Below are positions 1 to 6,487 of a stretch of DNA of 11,531 nucleotides, in pieces. Numbering within the stretch: the first letter of the stretch is position 1; each line of letters begins with the position of its first letter. The position numbers were made by a program, and so were the translations under genes. Source of the stretch: an uncultured Bacteroidota bacterium (GTDB taxonomy: Bacteria; Bacteroidota; Bacteroidia; Chitinophagales; Chitinophagaceae); assembly GCA_946479615.1 (NCBI GenBank), contig CAMLGR010000147.1:1-11531 (forward strand). The letters run 5' to 3'. The notes beneath the pieces were generated by a model. It saw nothing but the letters and a program-made list of their open reading frames with translations, made no database searches and was not told where the DNA came from.

Positions 1-1077
1 GAAAGTAGGTGTCCTGGTCTCACCCGAATAAGCGATATATTCCTTATCCTCTGCCTCTGCTTTGTAAGTAACATAGAGATAGTCGGTAAAGAACATCATC
101 TTCCCCGATCCTTCTGTGGCCGTCAATAAACTATCTGCCGTTAGTATTGTTGTACCGTATACCTCCTTATAATCCTTTTGATTCATGATCCGCTGGTAAT
201 AATCCTGTGAATCTTTTACCAGTTGATCCAGGTTCCTGTTCACAACAGCCCGTTTTGTTACCGAATCAAAACTGACTTTGATTGCAGCCACATAGATTTT
301 CTTTATTCTTTCCTTTTCAAAATTGGGCAGCCTGACCATCCTGCGTACTTCATAATGATTCTGGGCAAGGCTGTCCCTGTACAGGCAACGCATAAAATGC
401 ATGACCGATCCGTAATAGGCTTTCTCCCTTGCGGTTCTCCAACGCTGGCGAATACTACTACGGTTCTTATCTATTTCTTCAAAATATGGATATCCTGCAT
501 AGGTAGCACTTCCTTTATTGAAATCGATCTCGAATTCTTCCAGTTGATAATTGACGATATAACCAAGCGCTTTATTCTCTATAACGATTGGCTCATCTGA
601 ATAAGCCGTTACCCGTTTACTCTTTTTATAATACCGGAAATGAATGGCGTTCTGGTTTTTGATCCTGCAAAATTTAGCATTCGGAGTGCTACCGATAAAA
701 TCGCGCATGAATGTAGCGCCCCATTTATCCCAACCTTCTTCTACAAATGGCTCCACGGTTACATTTTCAAGCTCCCGCACTTTCACCATCATTTGTATCT
801 TGAGTAGTAAGGGCAATTGTTCTGCGCTGAAACTATAGACATTGGTCTCATACCCTATAGAAGAAGCGATAAGATCATAACGGCCTGCAGGTATATTTGT
901 CAATTCGAAATAACCATTCTTATCAGACACAGTACCAAAGGATGTATTACTCAGAAATACGCTGCTGCCGGGCAACGGTTCACCATTCATCGTTACCACA
1001 TGACCTTTTATCGTTCGCTGTGAAAGCACAGGGAAAGACAATGCAGTCAACAATAAAACCAGTAGTATTCTATTCAT
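1..1077 (-). CDS. Exported carboxypeptidase-regulatory-like domain protein (C-terminus beyond window)
   Basis: The frame is open from ATG at 1077 to the left edge, giving 359 residues with the 3' end missing. Residues 1-19 form a signal peptide (MNRILLVLLL start, likely cut at VLS/Q20). Residues 21 to about 100 look like a carboxypeptidase-regulatory-like beta-sandwich: a GHV-x-GEPLPGSSVFL strand, GTVSDKNGYFEL, then IPAGRYDLIASSIGYE. Such domains usually sit at the N-terminus of TonB-receptor-like or envelope proteins in Bacteroidota. The rest (FIGSTPNAKFCRI at 127-139, ALGYIVNY at 170-177, YAGYPYFEE at 193-201, a REKAYYGSVMHF block near 217-228) resembles a conserved Bacteroidota family that I know only as 'carboxypeptidase-like regulatory domain-containing protein'. 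No catalytic motif is visible and no peptidase activity is implied. It starts 9 bases after the hydrolase stop, so it is probably the last or a late gene of the leftward lipid operon. A periplasmic or outer-membrane location is inferred. Confidence 0.8.
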   Translation of the reverse strand, partial: MNRILLVLLLTALSFPVLSQRTIKGHVVTMNGEPLPGSSVFLSNTSFGTVSDKNGYFELTNIPAGRYDLIASSIGYETNVYSFSAEQLPLLLKIQMMVKVRELENVTVEPFVEEGWDKWGATFMRDFIGSTPNAKFCRIKNQNAIHFRYYKKSKRVTAYSDEPIVIENKALGYIVNYQLEEFEIDFNKGSATYAGYPYFEEIDKNRSSIRQRWRTAREKAYYGSVMHFMRCLYRDSLAQNHYEVRRMVRLPNFEKERIKKIYVAAIKVSFDSVTKRAVVNRNLDQLVKDSQDYYQRIMNQKDYKEVYGTTILTADSLLTATEGSGKMMFFTDYLYVTYKAEAEDKEYIAYSGETRTPTF

Positions 1078-1086
1078 ACCGGCTGC

Positions 1087-1740
1087 TTATTTATTTTCGA
1101 GTTCTTTATTGATAATATCACTGACATCCGCTCCCCGGTTATAGATCATCATATGTGTGGCATCATTGATAATATGCGCTGCTTTGATTATCGAAGCAGG
1201 GAATATTCTATCCTTCCCTCCATGAATATGGACCACATTACCAGGCACCCAATCATTCTTCCAGTTCAATATTTCATTGATCGCCCATCGCAGGTATACC
1301 TGGTCAGCCGACTGGCGATAAGCACGTACCATATCACGCTCTGCTATCGATGAAACACCAAGACGGTTGTTATCGATCCGTTCAGTAAACTTAAATGATT
1401 TGGTAGGGAGGAATTTATTCAGCTTCAGACGGCCGGCGACACGCATCCAGCGGGGTAGTTCATTCACCGATTTAATACTGGAGATAAGTATCAGCTTTTG
1501 TAATGATCGCTGACGCGCAATCTCGATACCGATCATACCACCAAAGGAAACGCCGATTACTATGGCATCCTTTTCCGGAAGTTGTGAAGCCATACGTGCT
1601 GCATAGGTTTCAATGGTATCATTCGCCTCCGGGCTTGTCCATGGCATATGAACGAGTTTATACCCTTCGTTTACCCGCAGGTTCGCAAATATTTTTTCAT
1701 CGGCTCCAAGTCCACTGATACAATAGATTGCTTTACTCAT
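1087..1740 (-). CDS. Small alpha/beta hydrolase in the lipid operon
   Basis: This 217-residue cytoplasmic protein has no signal peptide or membrane segment. It has the alpha/beta-hydrolase layout: an oxyanion-region ISGLGAD at 8-14, nucleophile elbow G63-V-S65-F-G67-G, a likely acid D177 in HGGKDRIFP, and a likely catalytic H196 in DATHMMIY. All three triad positions are therefore filled. The length is short for the superfamily, with a reduced lid between residues 90 and 160. Its ATG overlaps the stop of the upstream CTP transferase gene by 4 bases (ATGA), so the two are almost certainly translationally coupled. The context, after a CDP-alcohol phosphatidyltransferase and a CdsA-type enzyme, suggests it acts on a lipid, for example as an esterase or deacylase. 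That is inference, because the fold alone does not set the substrate. The third gene of the E. coli ynbABC operon is also a predicted hydrolase. Confidence 0.88.
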   Translation of the reverse strand: MSKAIYCISGLGADEKIFANLRVNEGYKLVHMPWTSPEANDTIETYAARMASQLPEKDAIVIGVSFGGMIGIEIARQRSLQKLILISSIKSVNELPRWMRVAGRLKLNKFLPTKSFKFTERIDNNRLGVSSIAERDMVRAYRQSADQVYLRWAINEILNWKNDWVPGNVVHIHGGKDRIFPASIIKAAHIINDATHMMIYNRGADVSDIINKELENK

Positions 1741-2495
1741 TTCGTGATTTCATTTACAAAAAGGCCGAACGCGGCTTTAAAAATAAGAATGGCAATGATA
1801 TAATAGATCATCCCGGTAAATAATAAGCTATCAAACCGGTCAAGAAATCCACCCTGCCCCGGTAACCAGTTGCTATAATCCTTGATTCTTAACCTTCTTT
1901 TATAAAAAGAAGCCAGTATATCACCACAAAAAGAAGCAAACCCGGTTATGATACCCAACAGTATTGCCAGGGATAATGATATGCCGAGCCAGCCCGATAC
2001 TAGTATGGCAGCCAGTATACAAAATAACCAGCCACCGATAAATCCTTCGATAGTTTTGGAAGGGCTGATCGATGGGGCCAGTGCGCGTTTACCCCATATT
2101 TGTCCTGTTATTTGGCAAAACCCATCGAAGATGAAAACCTGGAAATAGGTAAATAATAAAAAAGTCCATTTAAATTCTCTTGCATACAATAAGAAGCCTG
2201 CTGCTATGATTATGTAAACAGGAACAGAAATAATTACAGGTATTCGCATACGCGGGTAAGCCGCCGCATTATTCTTTATCAGTTCGGTAAAACAAAGCAG
2301 GGAAATGATCAGCGCAATGATAAAAAAGAAATGGAAGTATAAAGACGTGAGAATAACTCCTGTGATAAGGACATACACGATGTATTTCAGCCATCGTTGC
2401 CGGCTCACCTGTTTGTCAGCTTTCCTATTGGCAATAGCCATGCCTGTGGCGCCGGCCACGGCAAACAGCAGCGCATAGGTCAGCGGGTTATTCAT
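1737..2495 (-). CDS. Phosphatidate cytidylyltransferase-like protein (CdsA/YnbB type)
   Basis: This 252-residue polytopic membrane protein has about 7-8 hydrophobic segments. CdsA enzymes transfer CMP from CTP to a phospholipid such as phosphatidate, making CDP-diacylglycerol at the inner membrane. Visible family marks are SPSKTIEG at 144-151, F-C-G190-D191 followed by S196-F-Y-K199-R200, K205-D206, and the C-terminal signature LPGQGGFLDRFD at 211-222. The order and spacing fit the CTP_transf_1 family. Two positions depart from the classical signature: Y198 where a small hydrophobic residue is usual, and Q214 where the family normally has His (LPGHGG). The protein is somewhat shorter than typical CdsA (about 270-285). 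This, and its operon with a CDP-alcohol transferase and a hydrolase, suggests a specialised paralogue like E. coli YnbB, not the sole housekeeping CdsA. The start overlaps the upstream gene by 8 bases and the stop overlaps the next gene by 4. Confidence 0.9.
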   Translation of the reverse strand: MNNPLTYALLFAVAGATGMAIANRKADKQVSRQRWLKYIVYVLITGVILTSLYFHFFFIIALIISLLCFTELIKNNAAAYPRMRIPVIISVPVYIIIAAGFLLYAREFKWTFLLFTYFQVFIFDGFCQITGQIWGKRALAPSISPSKTIEGFIGGWLFCILAAILVSGWLGISLSLAILLGIITGFASFCGDILASFYKRRLRIKDYSNWLPGQGGFLDRFDSLLFTGMIYYIIAILIFKAAFGLFVNEITK

Positions 2496-3084
2496 GAAGA
2501 GGCGTTTTCTGTCTTGCTTTCATAACCCAATACAATCCCTTTACATTTTCTTTTGGTTGATGAAGCAGGATAATAATGATTATCTCTTCCATACAGGCGA
2601 GTGTGCCAGTGCCCAATGACAGGTAAAACAACCAGGGATAGAAGCCGATCAGGAACAGGCTGATAATAAATGCACCCTGTAAATAACCAGTAATCTTAAA
2701 CAAATAAGTATGTAAACCGATCAATCCTTTGAATTTGACAAACACAACGATATAAGACAGCGCCCAGGCGGCAAAGAATAACCACCACATCCATTCATGC
2801 GGTTGTATCAATTCCCATTTAAAAAACCAGATAGCCAGGAAGGAACAGATGAAGGTGCCGGTATCTGCCCAGGAATCGAGCCGGGCGCCGATCTTCGTTT
2901 GCATATTAAAAACACGGGCAATAATACCATCGAGAAAATCGGTGAATAAACTGATCGCAATAAAAATGGCAAAAAGTTGCTGGCGGCCGGAGATGACCAG
3001 CCAGAGTATGAAAGGAAATACAAGCAGCCGGTAAAGCGATAGTGTATTAGGAATATTCCAGAACCGTTCTTTCGGAGTACTCAT
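2488..3084 (-). CDS. CDP-alcohol phosphatidyltransferase (YnbA/PgsA-like)
   Basis: This 198-residue membrane protein has about six hydrophobic helices. Class-I CDP-alcohol phosphatidyltransferases swap the CMP of a CDP-lipid for an alcohol head group (glycerol-3-phosphate, serine, inositol and others). The full signature D-x2-D-G-x2-A-R-x8-G-x3-D-x3-D is present: D49, D52-G53, A56-R57, G66, D70 and D74, so the metal site should be intact. The N-terminal IPNTLSLYRLLVFPF is also typical. The head-group acceptor cannot be read from the sequence. I chose the ATG at 3084 (AGGA about 11 bases upstream). An in-frame ATG at 3141 would add 19 poorly hydrophobic residues and abut the divergent gene's start. 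The stop overlaps the CTP transferase gene by 8 bases, and it is the first gene of the leftward operon. Confidence 0.9.
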   Translation of the reverse strand: MSTPKERFWNIPNTLSLYRLLVFPFILWLVISGRQQLFAIFIAISLFTDFLDGIIARVFNMQTKIGARLDSWADTGTFICSFLAIWFFKWELIQPHEWMWWLFFAAWALSYIVVFVKFKGLIGLHTYLFKITGYLQGAFIISLFLIGFYPWLFYLSLGTGTLACMEEIIIIILLHQPKENVKGLYWVMKARQKTPLHE

Positions 3085-3090
3085 TTTGTT

Positions 3091-3133
3091 TTTGATCCTG
3101 CAATATAATGAGTAATTTTTCGACGCGAAAGGA
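3091..3133 (+). promoter_or_regulatory. Putative promoter and RBS of the lipid kinase gene
   Basis: TTTG at 3091-3094 and TAATTTTT at 3113-3120 are separated by 18 bases, close to the Bacteroidota -33/-7 arrangement TTTG...TAnnTTTG with the last base off. AAAGGA at 3128-3133 lies 8 bases before the ATG at 3142 and is a good ribosome binding site, one of few in the window. The -33 element sits next to the first codons of the opposite operon, so transcription in the two directions may interfere. Confidence 0.4.
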
Positions 3134-3141
3134 CCAACCAT

Positions 3142-3804
3142 ATGACCGCCCAGTTACTATCCTTATTTATCTTTCTTGCTATTCTGTTGGTGCTGATCGG
3201 CATTACAGAAGCATTGCATCGTTTTTTCAAATTACGCGTGGAGCAATCGCGCAAGTTTCTTCATGTCAGCGGGGGATTGATGTGCCTGCTGCTTCCCCGT
3301 TTCTTTACCTCGCATTGGTGGATCCTGGCGCTGGCTTCTTTATCTTTTGGATTGCTGTTATTTACTTATATAAATAAATGGCTGAACTCTATTCACCAGA
3401 CAAAACGCCGTTCGATTGGCAGTGTCCTTTTCCCCGCACCTGTTTATGGTTGTTTTCTGCTGGCAGAATTGATGCACAATAACCTGTTTTTCTATTTGCC
3501 TATATCATTATTAACTATTGCAGACACAGCTGCCGAGACAGCGGGTAATCGCTGGGGATATTCGGGGAAACAATTTTTCGGAGGGCAAAAAACACTGGCC
3601 GGCACCATTGCTTTCTTTATAGCAGCGCTGCTTATTTGCTCCGGGTGGTTATACTACTATGATCTTTCTTTTTATGAAATTGCAATGGCTGCGATATTGA
3701 TATCCTTATTTACAGCGCTGACAGAATTAATCAGCTTGCGTGGTTGGGATAATCTTTCAGTACCGGTAGTAGCCAATATTACTCTTTGGTTCTTTATAAA
3801 ATGA
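3142..3804 (+). CDS. CTP/NTP-dependent lipid-alcohol kinase (dolichol/phytol/diacylglycerol kinase type)
   Basis: This 220-residue polytopic membrane protein has about seven hydrophobic stretches. It resembles the SEC59 dolichol kinase / VTE5 phytol kinase / yeast Dgk1 group, which phosphorylates a membrane alcohol with CTP or another NTP and is often annotated 'phosphatidate cytidylyltransferase' because the folds are related. Marks seen are E34-Q-S-R-K38-F-L-H41 after the first helix, RRSIGSVLFP at 89-98, A127-D-T-A-A-E-T-A-G135 with a following RWG, K150-T-L-A-G154, and the C-terminal E195 and G201-W-D203-N204-L-S-V-P208. These match the family's conserved blocks in order. The substrate (diacylglycerol, polyprenol, another long-chain alcohol) is unknown. 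It is divergent from a CDP-lipid operon 57 bp away, so a product feeding the CdsA-type enzyme is a natural inference. A strong RBS (AAAGGA, 8-base spacing) fixes the start. A hairpin follows within 4 bases of the stop. Confidence 0.82.
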   Translation: MTAQLLSLFIFLAILLVLIGITEALHRFFKLRVEQSRKFLHVSGGLMCLLLPRFFTSHWWILALASLSFGLLLFTYINKWLNSIHQTKRRSIGSVLFPAPVYGCFLLAELMHNNLFFYLPISLLTIADTAAETAGNRWGYSGKQFFGGQKTLAGTIAFFIAALLICSGWLYYYDLSFYEIAMAAILISLFTALTELISLRGWDNLSVPVVANITLWFFIK

Positions 3805-3807
3805 AAA

Positions 3808-3847
3808 TGCCACGGATGCACAGAATTGCATCCGTACATACGTGGCA
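3808..3847 (-). terminator. Nested hairpin in the convergent gap, likely aspartate kinase terminator
   Basis: A perfect 9-bp stem, ACGGATGCA (3812-3820) with TGCATCCGT (3827-3835), has a 6-base loop. A second arm pair, TGCCACG (3808-3814) with CGTGGCA (3841-3847), shares ACG with the first stem, so two alternative folds exist. Reading leftward, the hairpin is followed by TTTTCATTTT, which suits intrinsic termination of the aspartate kinase transcript. Reading rightward it is followed by A-rich sequence, so it is not a classical terminator for the kinase gene, though the stem could still block transcription or protect the 3' end. Confidence 0.65.
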
Positions 3848-3859
3848 AAAAATAACTTC

Positions 3860-5182
3860 CTACTCCAGCCCAAACATACTGCTATTCAGTTGTTGCAATA
3901 TCTGGGTCTTATATTCTCCCGGCACTAATAAAGAAATATTGTGAGGACTACCACCATAAGACACCATCCGCACGGGAATATTCATAATCGAACCAAACAG
4001 TTTCTTCAATATCTGCGTGGTCTGCGATATCTCATTCCCTACCACAGAAATGATCGCCTGGTTCTCGTCCACTTCAATCGTTCCAAATGGCTCCAGTTCC
4101 TTCAATATTTCTTTCAGGTAAATAGAATGATCGATCGTCAATGATACGGCTACTTCCGAAGTAGTGATCATATCGATCGGTGTCCTGTATTTTTCAAACA
4201 CCTCGAATATTTTCCGTAAGAAACCATAGGCTAATAACATCCGGCTGCTTTTGATACGGATAGCCGTGATATTATCTTTGGCAGCTACTGCTTTCACGCC
4301 TACACTTCCGGCCTTTTCAGCGATCAGTGTGCCTTTGGCCTGCGGCTCCATCGTGTTCAGCAATTTCACCGGTATCTTGAATGTCTGCGCAGGCCAGATA
4401 GAGGCCGGGTGTAATATTTTAGCACCGAAATAAGCCAGCTCGGCCGCTTCATCAAAACTTAATTGCTCTACCGGCACTGTTTTATTTACAATACGCGGAT
4501 CATTATTATGCATACCATCGATATCCGTCCATATTTCACAGATGCTGGCATTGATGGCAGCTGCGATCAGTGAGGCAGAATAATCACTTCCTCCCCTTTT
4601 CAGGTTGTCCACTTCTCCTCTTGCATTACGGCTGATATACCCCTGCGTGATAAATAATTTCTTGTCTTTATTTTTATCCAGTAACTGGCTCAGCTTTACT
4701 TTGATACTGCCGATCTGCGGTTCATCATAACTATCAATGGTCATAAACTCGAGCGCCGGCAACAATAAATGATCGATACCCTGCTCATCGAGGTAAACTG
4801 AAAATAATTTTGTAGAAAGCAATTCTCCCTGCGCCAGGATGTCTTTGCTTAATGCTTCGCTGAAAGATATTTTGAGAATGATATTAAGGAATTCAAAATG
4901 TTCTGCGATAACCGTTTTGGCTTTGGCTTGCGCTTCCGGCTTGCTGACCAGCTTTGAAATAAAATCATGGTAATGCGCTTCCAGCTTATCAATCGTTTGC
5001 TTGGCAGCAGCGCGATCGCCTTTGGCGATATACATACCTATTTCTACCAGGGCATTGGTAGTGCCCGATAAAGCAGATAAAACAACAATGGCAGGCTCGG
5101 CTTCTTTTGTTACCAATGAAGCGATGTGATGCATTCTTTCAGGTTTGCCCACACTGGTGCCGCCAAACTTCATTACTTTCAT
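3860..5182 (-). CDS. lysC: Aspartate kinase (monofunctional)
   Basis: This 440-residue cytosolic enzyme catalyses ATP + L-aspartate to 4-phospho-L-aspartate, the first step towards lysine, threonine, methionine and diaminopimelate. The N-terminal kinase domain (about 1-290) has K5-F-G-G-T-S10-V-G, E120 in ILAQGELLS, R197-G-G-S-D-Y, W218-T-D-I-D-G followed by NNDPRIV, and the AAELAYFGAKILHPAS block at 246-261. Two C-terminal ACT repeats (about 305-370 and 375-440), with the MITTSEVAVSLTI and ISVVGNEI segments, imply allosteric feedback by an end-product amino acid. Which one cannot be told from this. There is no fused homoserine dehydrogenase. The start is ATG at 5182: GGGAGGGGGG lies 5 bases upstream, and a TATCTTTG promoter element at 5226-5233 lies inside the longer frame that would begin at 5263, which argues against that start. 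The short leader has no visible riboswitch. Confidence 0.96.
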   Translation of the reverse strand: MKVMKFGGTSVGKPERMHHIASLVTKEAEPAIVVLSALSGTTNALVEIGMYIAKGDRAAAKQTIDKLEAHYHDFISKLVSKPEAQAKAKTVIAEHFEFLNIILKISFSEALSKDILAQGELLSTKLFSVYLDEQGIDHLLLPALEFMTIDSYDEPQIGSIKVKLSQLLDKNKDKKLFITQGYISRNARGEVDNLKRGGSDYSASLIAAAINASICEIWTDIDGMHNNDPRIVNKTVPVEQLSFDEAAELAYFGAKILHPASIWPAQTFKIPVKLLNTMEPQAKGTLIAEKAGSVGVKAVAAKDNITAIRIKSSRMLLAYGFLRKIFEVFEKYRTPIDMITTSEVAVSLTIDHSIYLKEILKELEPFGTIEVDENQAIISVVGNEISQTTQILKKLFGSIMNIPVRMVSYGGSPHNISLLVPGEYKTQILQQLNSSMFGLE

Positions 5183-5187
5183 TTGTT

Positions 5188-5197
5188 CCCCCCTCCC
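5188..5197 (-). promoter_or_regulatory. Ribosome binding site that fixes the aspartate kinase start
   Basis: GGGAGGGGGG on the minus strand is 5 bases before ATG 5182. It is unusually purine-rich for this window and supports the 440-residue start over the in-frame start at 5263. Confidence 0.7.
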
Positions 5198-5225
5198 GTG
5201 ATTTAAATGATTAAAATTGAGGCTG

Positions 5226-5233
5226 CAAAGATA
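5226..5233 (-). promoter_or_regulatory. lysC: -7 promoter element of aspartate kinase (TATCTTTG)
   Basis: TATCTTTG exactly matches the Bacteroidota -7 consensus TAnnTTTG, and is followed by CAGC as at the mnmA promoter. It predicts a transcript start a few bases downstream and a leader of about 35-40 bases. A clear -33 TTTG at the right distance is not obvious. Confidence 0.6.
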
Positions 5234-5257
5234 AGTATGGGAAAGTATTAAAATAAC

Positions 5258-5277
5258 CGGCATTAAAAATTATGCCG
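5258..5277 (-). terminator. Weak hairpin between oxidoreductase and aspartate kinase genes
   Basis: CGGCAT (5258-5263) and ATGCCG (5272-5277) form a 6-bp inverted repeat around TAAAAATT. Reading leftward it is followed by T-rich GTTATTTT, so it could end the oxidoreductase transcript. It also lies about 25 bases upstream of the aspartate kinase -7 element and could instead be an operator. A second 7-bp inverted repeat without a T tract, ACCTGTA/TACAGGT, sits at 5312-5331. Confidence 0.3.
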
Positions 5278-5372
5278 CTGCCATCTTTATTCTTCCTGCC
5301 GTGAAACTAACACCTGTAAAGGGATACAGGTCATGCTTATGTAAAAGACCGGGCTATAAACAAGTTCCGGTA

Positions 5373-6452
5373 TTACAGGCTGATCGAAAACTTTGTGGCT
5401 AATTCCTTCAGATCCTTCACTACAGGTTCGAGTACTTCAAATCCATTCTTGCTTCGTTCTGCTTCAAACTCACGTTCAGGATCGCCGGGTACCAATACTT
5501 TTTCTTCGCCGGGTATGGGCTTCGCATTACGAAATCCTTTGATCCAGTCATCCATGTGTTGTTTGAATTCATCGGCCGGCCTGAATGCATCGATACGCAT
5601 AGCGCCAAAGAAATGCCCAATGCCCTTACCGGGCTGACGGGAAGGCATTGGCATAAAAGCCGGGAATGGAGGTACCCAGGGTGCATAGTTGGCGCCACTC
5701 AGCAGTGCCGAGAAAATATCAACAATCGCTCCGAGTGCGTATCCTTTATGACTGCCATGTTCACGGTCGCCACCGAGTGGCAGCAAAGCCCCGCCTCTTT
5801 TCAATTCATGTGCATCGAATGATGTATCGCCATTTTTATCCTGTACCCAACCGGTAGGTGTGGGCAGATTCTTTCGTTGTAATATTTCAAGTTTTCCATT
5901 GGCAGCAGTAGTGGTGGCCAGGTCAGCTACAAACGCAGGTTCAGTAGCAGCGGGGGCTGCCACACAGATGGGATTGGTACCCAGCATCCGGTCGATAGAA
6001 AAAGTAGGCGCTACCAGCGGACTTGCATTCGTCATGGCAATACCGATCATATCATGTTCGAGCGCCATCATCGCGTGACAGGCTGCAATACCAAAATGAT
6101 TGCTGTTTTGTACGCTTACCCAACCGGTTCCTACCTGTTTGGCTTTATCGATAGCGATCTGCATGGCAAAAGGCGCTACAACGAGACCGAGCCCTGCATC
6201 GCCATCGACAACAGCGGTAGAAGGGGTTTCATGAATGACTTTGATAGCAGGAGCAGCGTTTACACGTTTGTTCTCCCATAAACGTACATAGCCGTTTAGA
6301 CGGGCAATGCCGTGTGAATCCACGCCACGGAGATCGGCTGATAGTAAAGTGCGGGTAGCGATAGCTGCTTCTTTGGGAGTACAGCCTATCTTTTCAAAAA
6401 CGGAGTGGGTAAACTTATATAACTGGTCGTAAGAGAATATTTGTCCTGCCAT
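5373..6452 (-). CDS. Ldh-family NAD(P)H-dependent oxidoreductase (malate/lactate dehydrogenase type 2)
   Basis: This 359-residue cytosolic enzyme belongs to the malate/L-lactate dehydrogenase type-2 family (YlbC, YiaK, DpkA relatives), which reduces 2-oxo acids or cyclic imino acids with NAD(P)H and is unrelated in fold to classical Rossmann LDH. Seen are R42-G-V-D-S-H47-G with the probable catalytic His, V114-Q-N-S-N-H119-F-G, T141-N-A-S-P, G158-T-N-P, ADLATTTAANGKLE near 176-189 and G233-S-H-K-G-Y-A-L at 233-240. All family blocks are present at normal length. Members use malate, ureidoglycolate, sulfolactate, diketogulonate or piperideine-2-carboxylate, and the neighbours do not decide between these. 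I chose ATG 6452. A TTG six codons upstream (6470) is in frame but adds only MSFLCS. A -7-like TTTCTTTG ends 4 bases before this ATG, and the triple palindrome at 6489-6539 lies upstream. Confidence 0.9.
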   Translation of the reverse strand: MAGQIFSYDQLYKFTHSVFEKIGCTPKEAAIATRTLLSADLRGVDSHGIARLNGYVRLWENKRVNAAPAIKVIHETPSTAVVDGDAGLGLVVAPFAMQIAIDKAKQVGTGWVSVQNSNHFGIAACHAMMALEHDMIGIAMTNASPLVAPTFSIDRMLGTNPICVAAPAATEPAFVADLATTTAANGKLEILQRKNLPTPTGWVQDKNGDTSFDAHELKRGGALLPLGGDREHGSHKGYALGAIVDIFSALLSGANYAPWVPPFPAFMPMPSRQPGKGIGHFFGAMRIDAFRPADEFKQHMDDWIKGFRNAKPIPGEEKVLVPGDPEREFEAERSKNGFEVLEPVVKDLKELATKFSISL

Positions 6453-6456
6453 ACTG

Positions 6457-6464
6457 CAAAGAAA
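6457..6464 (-). promoter_or_regulatory. Possible -7 element directly before the oxidoreductase ATG
   Basis: TTTCTTTG followed by CAGT differs from TATCTTTG-CAGC at the aspartate kinase and mnmA promoters by two bases. It ends 4 bases before ATG 6452, so if used the mRNA would have almost no leader. The first-T mismatch (TT for TA) makes this tentative. Confidence 0.3.
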
Positions 6465-6487
6465 CGACAAAAGAAAGTATGATAGGG

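Noticed and set aside
3085..3141. Longer CDP-alcohol phosphatidyltransferase starting at 3141
   Set aside because: The added 19 residues do not look like family sequence and the ATG has no RBS. It is simply half of a CATATG shared with the divergent gene's start.
5183..5263. Longer aspartate kinase starting at 5263
   Set aside because: The extra 27 residues contain the TATCTTTG promoter element and are followed by a strong RBS before ATG 5182, where the conserved KFGGTS motif begins at once.
5395..5857. Several open frames opposite or overlapping the Ldh-family gene and similar ones across lysC, ssb and mnmA
   Set aside because: They lie in other frames of well-supported genes, lack domains and RBSs, and are shadows of those genes' codon bias.
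6453..6470. TTG start for the Ldh-family gene at 6470
   Set aside because: It adds only MSFLCS, and the ATG at 6452 fits the usual family N-terminus.
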